The notes under the pieces are model-generated. The model was not told where the DNA came from. It was given only the letters and a program-made list of their open reading frames with translations, and made no database searches. Shown piece by piece: positions 26,478 to 34,704 of a DNA stretch of 64,000 bases. Location of the stretch: NCBI RefSeq assembly GCF_025399895.1, contig NZ_JAODUA010000011.1:124001-188000 (forward strand), read 5' to 3'. Origin of the DNA: Streptomyces sp. ASQP_92 (GTDB lineage Bacteria; Actinomycetota; Actinomycetes; Streptomycetales; Streptomycetaceae). Position numbers and translations under genes: made by a program. Position 1 is the stretch's first letter; each line of letters begins with the position of its first letter.

Positions 26478-28154
26478 CTACTCCAGGGTGGCGAGGGCGG
26501 ACGGGAACTGTAGGCGGTGCTCGTCGTACGCGGTTTCGAGGCTGGCCGCGTCCTTGATCCACTCTTCCATAAGGGTCGCGACTCGTTGGTCGTTGAACTC
26601 AATGCGCGATGGGGCGACTTGGTCCAGGGTCTCCACCTCACCGCCCTCCAGGCTGCGCTTGATGTTGAGGGCCGCCGCGATCCGCCGCAGATCGCTGACG
26701 AAGTCGAGCACCGTCACGCGTTCCTTGCCCGTCCTGAGCCGGAGCCCCCGTCCCAACTGCTGGACGAAGATCCGGCGGGAGTGAGTCACCCTGGCGAAGC
26801 AGAGGATGTTGACGTCGGGGACGTCGACACCCTCATTGAGGATGTCGACAGAGGTGAGGATGGGGACCTCGCCGCTGCGGAAGGCGAGAAGGCGGCTCTG
26901 CCTCTCGCGCTTGGCCAGGCCCGCGTGCAAGGCCAAGGCTCCGGACCAAAGGGGGGTTCGACGCAGGAGTTCGGCCAGTCGTTCGGCGTGCTCAACCGTG
27001 CGACAGAACACGATGGCGCGGGGGTTGGCGGTGGCCGCCCATGCCGCAGCTAGTTCATCACGGATGGACTCGTCACGCTGCGGCAGGAAGAGGTGGGCGT
27101 TGAGGTCCGCCAGGCCGTATTCATGCTCGCTGGCCGCCTTGACGACATCCCAGTCGACGTTGTCGACGAACAACCGGTAGTCCACCTGCGCCAGGTAGCC
27201 CCGACGCATTCCCTCCTCGATGCCGAGTGTGAAACTCGCCGGCCCGAAGTGGTGGCCGATGTCGTGAGCGTCGCCTCGCCAAGGTGTGGCTGTGACCCCG
27301 AACTGCCTGGAGGCGGACAGGACTTCCAGTAGTTCGTCGTACTGCCCGTCCGCGCCGACGTGATGCGCCTCGTCAACCATGACAAGCGCCGGCCGGTAGC
27401 CGAAGCGGGCGGCTGGCAGAGCGGAGCCGACGGTGGCGCAGGTGACTCCGGACAGGTCGTCGGGGCGGGTGTCTCCGGTGAGCAGGCGGGTGGGGACCTC
27501 CCTGGGCAGGTGCCGCCATAGCGCGCGTTCGAGTTGCTGGACCAGGTCCTTGGCGTGCGCCACCACAAGAACTTGATCCGTGGGGTGACGACGGAGGTGC
27601 GCCGCGATGACCTCACCGCCCACCACGGTCTTGCCGAGCCCTGTCGCCAGGATGAGCAGGGCGCGTCCGTGGGAGTCCAGGTCCTTGTCCAGGGCCCAGA
27701 GCGCCTCGGCCTGGTAGGGCCGGGGTGTCACCTCCCCGAAGCGGGGTGCGAGTCCCTTGAAACTGCGGGCGAGGTGACCGCCCTCCCAGAGGTGGATGCT
27801 CGGGCGGATGCGGGACAGTACGTCGACCCGGCGCCGGGCGTCCGAGCTGAAGCGGCTGTTGGTCACAACGACGGCCTGATGCGCGCTGTAGTGGTCCCGC
27901 GCGTTGTCGACCTCGTCCACGGCGTCAGCGCCGACGACTCCGCGCCGCTTCCACTTGCACTGGAAGACCCACAGCTCTCCCCGCCGGCGCGCGAGGACGT
28001 CGCCACCCTCGTCGCCGGAGCCGTCGATGACGGCGACGTCTGTGAAGCCGAGATGCCACAGGAGCCGCTCGACGCACCTCGGGAACTGCAGAGGCCCGGC
28101 GTCGAGAAGTGGGCCTGGGTCCAGGAAGCTGTGCATCGCCTCTCCGATCCTCAC
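26478..28154 (-). CDS. Mrr-type nuclease fused to SF2 DEAH helicase
   Basis: A 558-residue fusion. Residues ~20-130 are a restriction endonuclease-like domain of the Mrr type: GDEGGDVLARRRGELWVFQCKWK, with D52 and the Q65-C66-K67 core. Residues ~140-500 are an SF2 helicase: Walker A ATGLGKT (170-176), DEAH (261-264), GVTATPWR, AIVFCRTVEHAERLAELL and motif VI QQLGRGLRL. It would couple ATP-driven translocation to DNA cleavage, as in type I/III-like restriction. It overlaps the stop of the preceding ATPase gene by four bases, so the two are translationally coupled. Confidence 0.88.
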   Translation of the reverse strand: MRIGEAMHSFLDPGPLLDAGPLQFPRCVERLLWHLGFTDVAVIDGSGDEGGDVLARRRGELWVFQCKWKRRGVVGADAVDEVDNARDHYSAHQAVVVTNSRFSSDARRRVDVLSRIRPSIHLWEGGHLARSFKGLAPRFGEVTPRPYQAEALWALDKDLDSHGRALLILATGLGKTVVGGEVIAAHLRRHPTDQVLVVAHAKDLVQQLERALWRHLPREVPTRLLTGDTRPDDLSGVTCATVGSALPAARFGYRPALVMVDEAHHVGADGQYDELLEVLSASRQFGVTATPWRGDAHDIGHHFGPASFTLGIEEGMRRGYLAQVDYRLFVDNVDWDVVKAASEHEYGLADLNAHLFLPQRDESIRDELAAAWAATANPRAIVFCRTVEHAERLAELLRRTPLWSGALALHAGLAKRERQSRLLAFRSGEVPILTSVDILNEGVDVPDVNILCFARVTHSRRIFVQQLGRGLRLRTGKERVTVLDFVSDLRRIAAALNIKRSLEGGEVETLDQVAPSRIEFNDQRVATLMEEWIKDAASLETAYDEHRLQFPSALATLE

Positions 28155-30478
28155 CTGTCGTCCGCGAGGTCACGGGCGATCAGGCGGCAGCTAACACGGA
28201 TACGTCCCAGCTCCTCGGGCGTGACCTTGGGTCGGTGCTGGGCGAGAAGCGCCAGGTCGCTCAAGGGGTTCATCAAGCGTTCCACCATCAAGTCACGTGC
28301 GTCTGAGGCCGACAGCGCGGCATACGAGCGTCGGAAGACCTTCCCGTCCATGAAGAGCGCCGGAGACTCGCTGATGACGCGCAGAATGGCGCTGGCGGGC
28401 GCGAAGCGGATGAAGTCGCCGTTGTTAACAGCCTCGTTCCAGTCGAGACCGGGTTCGGATTCCAGGGCGAACCGCTCCTCGGCGGCCTCCCTTTCCTCTG
28501 CCCGCAGTTGCAGCCAGTGAACGGCCGGCGTCTCCGCGATCACTGGGGCCATCAGCGTGCGAATCCGCTCCAGGAGCCGCTCAGCTTCATCGGCCATCGC
28601 GGTCGGCGTCAGCCGGGGGCTGGAGGAGCGCTCCTTGAACAGGAGCAGCAGCTGGGTCAGGGGCGTGGAGTTGTTGTTCTTCCGGACGCGCATGTACTCG
28701 GCCGCCTCCAGCAGCGCGACGTCACGCATGTCCACCCCGTGCTCGCGATAGAGGTGGTGATCGGAGTCGACGAAGACCTCCAGCTGCGGGGACCGCACCA
28801 TGATGGCGAAGGCCGGGGTCTCCTGGTCCTTGGCGTTGGTGAGCCGCTGGTCCCGCACGGCCCAGACTCTCAGTTCGACCCGCCCCATCTCGGGGATCAA
28901 GTACTCCCCGGCGAGGTCGGGGAACTGGTCGGCACCGTCACGGTAGCGTTGTAGCCGCTGCTCGAAGGTCTCTGCCGGATCCTCGGCCGCCGGCGGAACC
29001 TCATCGACCGCAGGTGTCTCCTGATCCTTGTCCTCACCGGGCGAAGCGGGGCCGAGACCGGGCAGAAGCTCGTCTGCATCGCTGTCGGTGCCAGGGTCCG
29101 GCTCATTTTGGACCGGGTGATCGTTGCTGTACGCCGCCTCATACCAGATCTCGTCGCTCTGGTAGTCGGGGTGTCCGTCCCGGAACAGCTTCGCCCATTG
29201 GACGGTCTTCTCGTGGATGGCCTCCTTGCCGTTTCCGGGCACCAAGTAGTTCAGGCCCGCGTCTTGGCGGCGGAAGCCTGAGTACAGGAGGGCGAGCGGA
29301 CTCTCGTTCTCCGGCAGCTGTCGCCGCTTGGCGATCTCCGGACGCAGCGGGCTCTCGCCACGGATGGCTCGGAGCACCTGGTGCCACTCTGCGGTCTCGA
29401 ACTCGAATGCGGTCTTCTGGTAGTTCGGGGTGACGTGGTCGCAATGGATCTCTCCGACAATGCGGCCCGTGGCCGCCTTGGAGTCGATCGGGTACTCCAA
29501 TTCCGGCTCTCCGAGGCCGTCCTCGTCGGTCCAGTAGAAGACTCGCTTGTCCTTGAGCAGGATCTTGCGGCCGTTGCGGAGGAAGTCGACGCCGTAGTCC
29601 GTGCGGTGCACGTAGCGCTGGACTCCGAGCCAACCCCAGATGCGACGGGAACGGACCACAAGACGGTCCTGATCGCACTCTCGGCAGCGTTCGACGTCCA
29701 GCGGGTTCCAGTACCCGCAAGCCATGCACGCCTTCTTGTCAGTGAGAGCGACGTCTATGCGCTGGACGGCGTTGATCTCCACGCCCCGTCGGGTGACGGT
29801 GCGCTTCTCGTCCCAGACACAGGGCTTCCGAGGCGGCAGCTTCTTCCCGTTGATCGTGAGCAGGAAGCCACGCTCCGTGAGGAGGTAGCTGTACACGTCG
29901 CTCAGCTTCTCCCTGATCACCTTCAGGGCGTTCGCACGACGAAGCGCCTCGAACTGCTCACCCTTGAGGTCGCTGATGGTGATGACGGTCCCGTGCTCCG
30001 AGGGATTCAATTTGGGCAACTGGCGGTGCGGCGCTTGGTACTCCTCCGACGCTTCGATCTCCGGAAGGTCGAGCGTGACCTCCGTCCAGTAGGAGTCGCC
30101 GGCGCGTCCCGTGCGTACGACGGTCTTGCGCCCGAGCCGGGCGGTCGCGATGTTGAAGCCCATGCCGAACAGGCCCAGGGCGCCGTGTCGGCCGTTGCCG
30201 CTCCAGCCGGCGCTGATCGCGTTGCGCACCTCGTCGAGACTCATGCCCCGGCCGTTGTCCTGGACGAGCACCTCAGCCGTGGACCGCGAGTCCTGAGCGG
30301 TCGGCAGTGAGATGCTCACGGTGGGCCTCTCGCTCCCCGTCTCGGGGGAGGATTGGAACACGTCGAAGGCGTTGTCCACGAGTTCGGCGAGGCACTGCCA
30401 GGCCGCGAACTCGATGTCACCCAGGACACCGAGGATGCGGGGGTGCGGCATCACGTTGATGTACTGGCCCTCAGACAT
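28151..30478 (-). CDS. MORC/MutL-type GHKL ATPase
   Basis: A 775-residue protein starting at ATG 30478, preceded by GGGGAG. The GHKL ATP-binding fold fills the first ~200 residues: catalytic-type Glu32 in LAELVDNAFDVF, DNGRG (74-78) and GLFGMGFNIATARLG. A middle zinc-binding pair ACMACGYWNP...CRECDQDR follows. An Asp/Glu/Pro-rich linker (DPGTDSDADELLPG) then leads to a helical C-terminal half. GHKL ATPases of this kind are known beside C5 methylases, Vsr nucleases and SF2 helicases in bacterial restriction operons and are relatives of eukaryotic MORC proteins. They probably clamp DNA on ATP binding. It is divergent from the AbrB-type gene. Confidence 0.85.
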   Translation of the reverse strand: MSEGQYINVMPHPRILGVLGDIEFAAWQCLAELVDNAFDVFQSSPETGSERPTVSISLPTAQDSRSTAEVLVQDNGRGMSLDEVRNAISAGWSGNGRHGALGLFGMGFNIATARLGRKTVVRTGRAGDSYWTEVTLDLPEIEASEEYQAPHRQLPKLNPSEHGTVITISDLKGEQFEALRRANALKVIREKLSDVYSYLLTERGFLLTINGKKLPPRKPCVWDEKRTVTRRGVEINAVQRIDVALTDKKACMACGYWNPLDVERCRECDQDRLVVRSRRIWGWLGVQRYVHRTDYGVDFLRNGRKILLKDKRVFYWTDEDGLGEPELEYPIDSKAATGRIVGEIHCDHVTPNYQKTAFEFETAEWHQVLRAIRGESPLRPEIAKRRQLPENESPLALLYSGFRRQDAGLNYLVPGNGKEAIHEKTVQWAKLFRDGHPDYQSDEIWYEAAYSNDHPVQNEPDPGTDSDADELLPGLGPASPGEDKDQETPAVDEVPPAAEDPAETFEQRLQRYRDGADQFPDLAGEYLIPEMGRVELRVWAVRDQRLTNAKDQETPAFAIMVRSPQLEVFVDSDHHLYREHGVDMRDVALLEAAEYMRVRKNNNSTPLTQLLLLFKERSSSPRLTPTAMADEAERLLERIRTLMAPVIAETPAVHWLQLRAEEREAAEERFALESEPGLDWNEAVNNGDFIRFAPASAILRVISESPALFMDGKVFRRSYAALSASDARDLMVERLMNPLSDLALLAQHRPKVTPEELGRIRVSCRLIARDLADDR

Positions 30479-30544
30479 ACGTTGTGGCTCCCCGGGTCCC
30501 GTGTGCCGCGTCGTACTGGATGTAGTGCCTTGGACCGGCGGGGT

Positions 30545-30571
30545 GTGAGTCTCGCGTCGTCCGCGACTCAC
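30545..30571. promoter_or_regulatory. inverted repeat between MORC and AbrB-type genes
   Basis: GTGAGTC (30545-30551) and GACTCAC (30565-30571) are perfect complements 13 bases apart, in the 185-base divergent promoter region. The placement suits an operator, for example for the AbrB-type protein. This is inference. Confidence 0.4.
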
Positions 30572-30663
30572 CCCCCGAGATACCTCGCGTCAGCATGCAT
30601 TCACTCTACTGACGCCCACTGACAACCGGTCCGGAATGAGCGGGATCCCGCCTGCCATCAGGA

Positions 30664-30903
30664 GTGATGCGCATCGCCGACGATCTTTCCTTAGTACGCG
30701 CCAGACTGGCCCTCATGATCCGAGAGCCCGCCGAGGTAATCATCGACGAGAACGGTCGGGTCGAGCTGCCCATGGGGCTACTAGCAGAGGCCGGCCTTGG
30801 TTGGGGCAGCCGTCTGCTCGCCCACAGTGCGGGCGACGGTAGCATCGTGCTGCGCCGTGCCGAGGACGCCATCGCCGACCTTCTGGGGGATGGCAAGTTG
30901 TGA
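30664..30903 (+). CDS. AbrB/MazE-type swapped-hairpin DNA-binding protein
   Basis: A 79-residue protein. Residues ~25-65 (VIIDENGRVELPMGLLAEAG, then GSRLLAHSAGDGSIVLRR) match the AbrB/SpoVT/MazE beta-hairpin pattern with the conserved GR-x-x-LP core. Such proteins are dimeric regulators or antitoxins. GTG 30664 or ATG 30667 may start it. It is divergent from the MORC gene and its last 123 bases are antisense to the 3' end of the vsr gene, so it may regulate the surrounding module. No toxin gene is adjacent. Confidence 0.7.
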   Translation: MMRIADDLSLVRARLALMIREPAEVIIDENGRVELPMGLLAEAGLGWGSRLLAHSAGDGSIVLRRAEDAIADLLGDGKL

Positions 30904-31713
30904 GCCAGCGTGCCCAGGGGCCGCAGTACGGCGCCTTGCCCTAACGAGCGCGATGATCTTTTCGGCGGCCACCGATGGGTCCTCGTGCTCCCATACCCGC
31001 ACAGGCAGCCAGCCCGACTCCTCCAACACGCGGTTCGTCTCGGCGTCCCGTGTGCGGTTCCCCTCGATCTTGTTCCGCCAGAAATCCTCGTTCGTCGCTG
31101 GCCACCGACAGTGGTCCGGGCAACCGTGCCAGAAGCATCCATCCACGAACACGGCCACCCTCACACCGGGGAAGGCCACGTCTGCGGTTCTCCGCAGGCT
31201 GCGCAGAGGGCGGTGGGAGACGCGGTATCGCACGCCCCGCTCGTGCAGGTGCTTACGCAGGAGCTTCTCCGGAGCCGTGTCGCGCGACCGGTTGCCCTGC
31301 ATCGATGCGCGAACCGAGTGGCTCGCCGCCCATGAGGACGCTGGCGCCTCCTCCTGGGGGCGCTGCACAAGGCCGCGATCGATGGCCCGGCGCCACGCCT
31401 CGGCGAGATTCTCGCGCCGAGTCTCGTGTTCGACCTCTCCGAGGTAAACGGGCCTACGGGTGGTCCCCTTGTCGGACCAGCGCAAATAGGCCCGGATCCG
31501 GCGGGTCTTGGTCAGTACCTTCAGCTCGACGGAGGCGCGGGCTCGGCGCCCCTCGCCCAAGTCCACCCAGCGTCGATCAGGTCCGCCTGCGGCTTTGTCC
31601 TGCTCCGCCGACGCTTGGGCCCTTGTCCTACCGGGCCGCCCTTTCCACGCTTTCTCGGGGGGCTGTTTGTCCTTCCAACGGCCCTGACGTGGAGTCGCTT
31701 TCGCGGTGGTCAC
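30781..31713 (-). CDS. vsr: Vsr-family nuclease with N- and C-terminal extensions
   Basis: The Vsr fold lies at residues ~140-256: RDTAPEKLLRKHLHERGVRYR, then TADVAF with the catalytic Asp near 178, VFVDGCFWHGCPDHC and ENRTRDAETNRVL-like ending (GNRTRDAETNRVL), WLPVRVWEHED. Vsr nicks near T:G mismatches left by deamination of 5-methylcytosine, or acts as nuclease in some R-M systems. This copy is 310 residues instead of ~140. About 135 N-terminal residues form a basic domain (VELKVLTKTRRIRAYLRW) and ~50 C-terminal residues lie antisense to the AbrB-type gene. The GTG start overlaps the dcm stop (GTGA). Confidence 0.85.
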   Translation of the reverse strand: MTTAKATPRQGRWKDKQPPEKAWKGRPGRTRAQASAEQDKAAGGPDRRWVDLGEGRRARASVELKVLTKTRRIRAYLRWSDKGTTRRPVYLGEVEHETRRENLAEAWRRAIDRGLVQRPQEEAPASSWAASHSVRASMQGNRSRDTAPEKLLRKHLHERGVRYRVSHRPLRSLRRTADVAFPGVRVAVFVDGCFWHGCPDHCRWPATNEDFWRNKIEGNRTRDAETNRVLEESGWLPVRVWEHEDPSVAAEKIIALVRARRRTAAPGHAGSQLAIPQKVGDGVLGTAQHDATVARTVGEQTAAPTKAGLC

Positions 31714-33035
31714 CGCGTGCTCCCCGCCTTGCCCAGGGCGTTGGCCACCGCCTTCGCGAAGAACTCGCCCAACAGAACGGGAACAGCGTTCCCGAGCTGG
31801 CGCATCTGCTCTCCGCGGGGGCCCTCCAACACCCAGTTGTCCGGAAACGTCATGACGCGGGCCGTCTCTCGCACGGTCATGTACCGGTGCTTGTACCTCC
31901 AATCCCCTGGAGTGAAAGGGTCACGCTCGCGTTCGTCGGTCAACATCACCGACTCGCCGCCAGGGACTCCGTGGACGCCCGCCTTCACTGTCTTCGCCGG
32001 ACGGTCCAGCTCGTTCGGGGTGTGCCCCTTGTAGATACGCGCGCCAGGCCAGCCGATGTGGTTGGTCACGCCGCCCAGGTGGCGCTCCTGCCGGTCGAGA
32101 TGGCCCCAAGGGACGGGCGGTAGGGGTGGCTCACCGTTCAGGCCGGCCAGTGCATCGCGGAACGTCCGCCAGGGAAGCAGTGACGCTTCCTCCGTGTCAT
32201 TCCGCTTCGGGAGCCCAGCCATGACTCGATCATGAACGTAGTCCGGGACCTGGTGCCGAGCCCAGTAATCGCCCTTCACCATTGAGCGGACCAGAGCGGC
32301 ATACGAGTGGGTGGGCCTCACGCTCCGCTTGAACGCCTCGACGTCCACGCCGAGGTCTCGACGGAACGCAACGATGATCACCCGGTTCCTCACCTGCGGT
32401 ACGCCGTAGTCCGCCGCGTTCACGGTCGTTGCCACTACGTCGTAAAGCTCATAGCCCCCGGACGGGTCGGAGGCACGGCCGGCCCGCAACGCGGCGTCAT
32501 ACGTCCGCAAGAGGGCGTCGTGTTCCTGCCACGTGGTGTCCGGGTCGCGTTTCAGGTAGGGATACGACAGCTCGTTGAGGATGTACTGGAAGTACGGCTC
32601 GAAGGACTTCCTGCGAAGTCCGACGACGTTCTCGCAGATCACGGCCTTGGGTTGGATCTCGCGAACGGCCCGGAACATCTCCGGGAACATGTTCCGCTTG
32701 TCCTCGTCCCCCTTGGCGATGCCTCCGAGGCTGAAAGGCTGGCACGGCGGCCCTCCGGCCAACACATCCACCTTGCCGCAGAGGTAGCGCATATCGAGCT
32801 CGCGGACATCCCCTGAGACGAGCGGCACAGGTCCACCGGGTTCGGGGATCCACTCCTCCTCGCCCCGCTCCTTGGCGCCGTTCGCCTCCAGCGTCTCGCA
32901 GGCGCGTTTGGCGACCTCGCTGACGAGGAGCGGTCGGAAGCCCGCTCGCCCGACGGCCATGGCCAGGCCGCCGCCGCCGGCGAACAGTTCCACCGCCGTA
33001 CGGTCGGGCGATCGGTATTCTTGCTGCTCAGACAT
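31710..33035 (-). CDS. C5-cytosine DNA methyltransferase
   Basis: A 441-residue DNA (cytosine-5) methyltransferase. Motif I is ELFAGGGGLAMAVGRAGF, motif IV is AGGPPCQPFSLGG with catalytic Cys98, motif VI is CENVVGL, motif VIII is QVRNRVIIV and motif X is RQLGNAVPVLLGEFF. The target-recognition region between VIII and IX (~200-340) gives no clue to the site. The ATG at 33035 (MSEQQEYRSP) is preferred to a further upstream codon that adds an unlike extension. First gene of a two-gene unit with vsr; it should protect host DNA from a nuclease of the same island and make 5-methylcytosine in this genome. Confidence 0.92.
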   Translation of the reverse strand: MSEQQEYRSPDRTAVELFAGGGGLAMAVGRAGFRPLLVSEVAKRACETLEANGAKERGEEEWIPEPGGPVPLVSGDVRELDMRYLCGKVDVLAGGPPCQPFSLGGIAKGDEDKRNMFPEMFRAVREIQPKAVICENVVGLRRKSFEPYFQYILNELSYPYLKRDPDTTWQEHDALLRTYDAALRAGRASDPSGGYELYDVVATTVNAADYGVPQVRNRVIIVAFRRDLGVDVEAFKRSVRPTHSYAALVRSMVKGDYWARHQVPDYVHDRVMAGLPKRNDTEEASLLPWRTFRDALAGLNGEPPLPPVPWGHLDRQERHLGGVTNHIGWPGARIYKGHTPNELDRPAKTVKAGVHGVPGGESVMLTDERERDPFTPGDWRYKHRYMTVRETARVMTFPDNWVLEGPRGEQMRQLGNAVPVLLGEFFAKAVANALGKAGSTR

Positions 33036-33292
33036 TACAAAACCATACCGCGGAGTACGTCTCGTTGGAAAGTGGAACACACAGATTCACCATCTGAGTC
33101 AAGAGCGCACGGGGATGTATGGGGGCACGGGGCAGCGATACCTAGACCGCTGAGTTACGCACACGTACGGGTGGTGAGCCGTAGAGCTAACGCGGTCGGC
33201 GGCGGGGTCTCTTCTCAGCCCCGACGCTCACTGATTGACCCGCAGGCGATCCCGCAGTGCGTGATGTCAGTGGGCTCAGCAAGACTGCCGTC

Positions 33293-34484
33293 ATGACGAC
33301 TGTGCTGAAGGGGGCAACTGTGCTCGTGGGTGCCCTACTGCTCGCCTCTGTTTGGGATTTGTGGCGCCGGAGGGCATGGCCACCCCTTGCGTGAGCAGAC
33401 CATCGAGCGGGTTCGCAGACGACGGGACGCCTTCGCACAGGAGCGAGCCACGATCTTCATGGAACACACCCGGGAGCTGGTTGCTCCTGTCGTCAGTGGG
33501 CATGTTCCGGACAGCCTGCCAGGACTGGTCCCTCAGTGTGTGTTGCTGTGGTGGCAGGGCTTCTTAACTCAGGTGCCGATGATGTTGGCGCTATGGGTGA
33601 TGTTGGCCATCGCGGTTACAGGCGGTTCGCTCCTGAACGGGATGGTCGACGCGCTGCGATGGACAGCAGGCAAGGTGACGTCTGCCGCGACGGGGCTCGG
33701 GCATACGTGGGAGAGTCCGCCCGGCCTCGCCTTCGGATTGCGGGTCGCGCTGGCGCTGTTCCTGGTCGTCACAGTGATCTTTGCCGTGCGCGGTGTAAGC
33801 CTCTCGTTCCCTGAAAGCGAGCGAGCGAAGCGGGAGCGCGAGCGACGGGAAAGGCAGAGGGCAGAGCGGGGCGGCTTTCTGCCGGTCGTGGTGCTGCTGA
33901 TGTCAGCCGCACGGTGTAGTCGCGCGTATCAGCAGTGGTCGCGGGGGACTGGCGTAGCTGGAGTCCCACGGGTCTCGATGCGGTCTGTCGAACGAGTCAT
34001 CTGGCGGGCGCACAAGACGCGCTACCCCGCGTCGGAATCGTTTTGGCCCAGCACGTTGGGCCTCATGGACATTGGCAGCCATCACCGCAGAGTCCTCAAG
34101 GCGCATGCTGCGCAGGTGGTCGGCGCACTACGGGCCGCAGAGGCTCGGCAGGACGCTGAACCAGCCGAGGCATTGAGGGAAATGGCCGTCATGCTCGTGA
34201 TCATCGCGGAGCGATATGCGGAGGGTCGGCTCGGCCAGCTTCTCGACGAAGACCGCCTGGACTCAGAGGTGTCGGCGACTCAGGGGGAATATCTGCGGTT
34301 CCTCGGCCTCGGCACTGCGGTCATCGCTGCTATGACTGCGGCGGTCTCCTTCGGGATCCCCTCTGACGCCTTGGGTCCACTGCTCGGCGTCGTCGCCACA
34401 TTCGGGGCGGTCATCTTCCTCCGAGGACGGATTCCCGCCTCTGCTGATCTTGTCGACATCCTCCGCGGCGCCGACAGGCGCTGA
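33293..34484 (+). pseudogene. multi-pass membrane protein of unknown function with a frameshift near its start
   Basis: From ATG 33293 a hydrophobic N-terminus is read (KGATVLVGALLLASVWDLWR), ending at a stop near 33394. The +1 frame continues from about 33385 with REQTIERVRRRRDAFAQE and runs to 34484. Joined, they give ~395 residues with about five membrane segments (VPMMLALWVMLAIAV, VALALFLVVTVIFAV, AAMTAAVSFGI, LLGVVATFGAVIFL) and a basic cytoplasmic stretch (RAKRERERRERQRAE). Removing one base restores one frame. A start at GTG 33330 in the second frame would avoid the shift but loses the first helix. No family recognised. It is divergent from dcm. Confidence 0.55.
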
Positions 34485-34603
34485 CGCTCGAACGTTTCGT
34501 TGAATGCGTTAGCCGGGCAGAAGCGCTTGCACAGCGTCGGCTCGTAACAACGAAGCCAGGTCGGTGCCGCCTCGGCGGCCGATGCGACAGGGTGGGTGAG
34601 TCG

Positions 34604-34636
34604 TTTGGGAGCCGTGAGTGGAAGTCGGCTCCCAAA
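34604..34636. repeat. inverted TTTGGGAGCC / GGCTCCCAAA pair near attR
   Basis: A perfect 10-bp inverted repeat (34604-34613 and 34627-34636) with a 13-base spacer. Its core matches the TGGCTCCCAG pair near attL, so both island ends carry the same motif about 70-110 bases from the crossover repeat. Probable arm-type recombinase sites, by inference. Confidence 0.5.
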
Positions 34637-34653
34637 TCGCCCTCATGAACCAC

Positions 34654-34690
34654 TCAGGGGCCTGATCCACTAGGTGGATCAGGCCCCTGA
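34654..34690. terminator. palindromic terminator of tRNA-Pro supplied by the island
   Basis: A perfect 17-bp stem TCAGGGGCCTGATCCAC with a 3-base loop, 15 bases beyond the tRNA 3' end. It differs in sequence from the terminator at 16413-16450 but occupies the same relative position. Confidence 0.75.
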
Positions 34691-34704
34691 CCTGGTCTTA
34701 CGAA

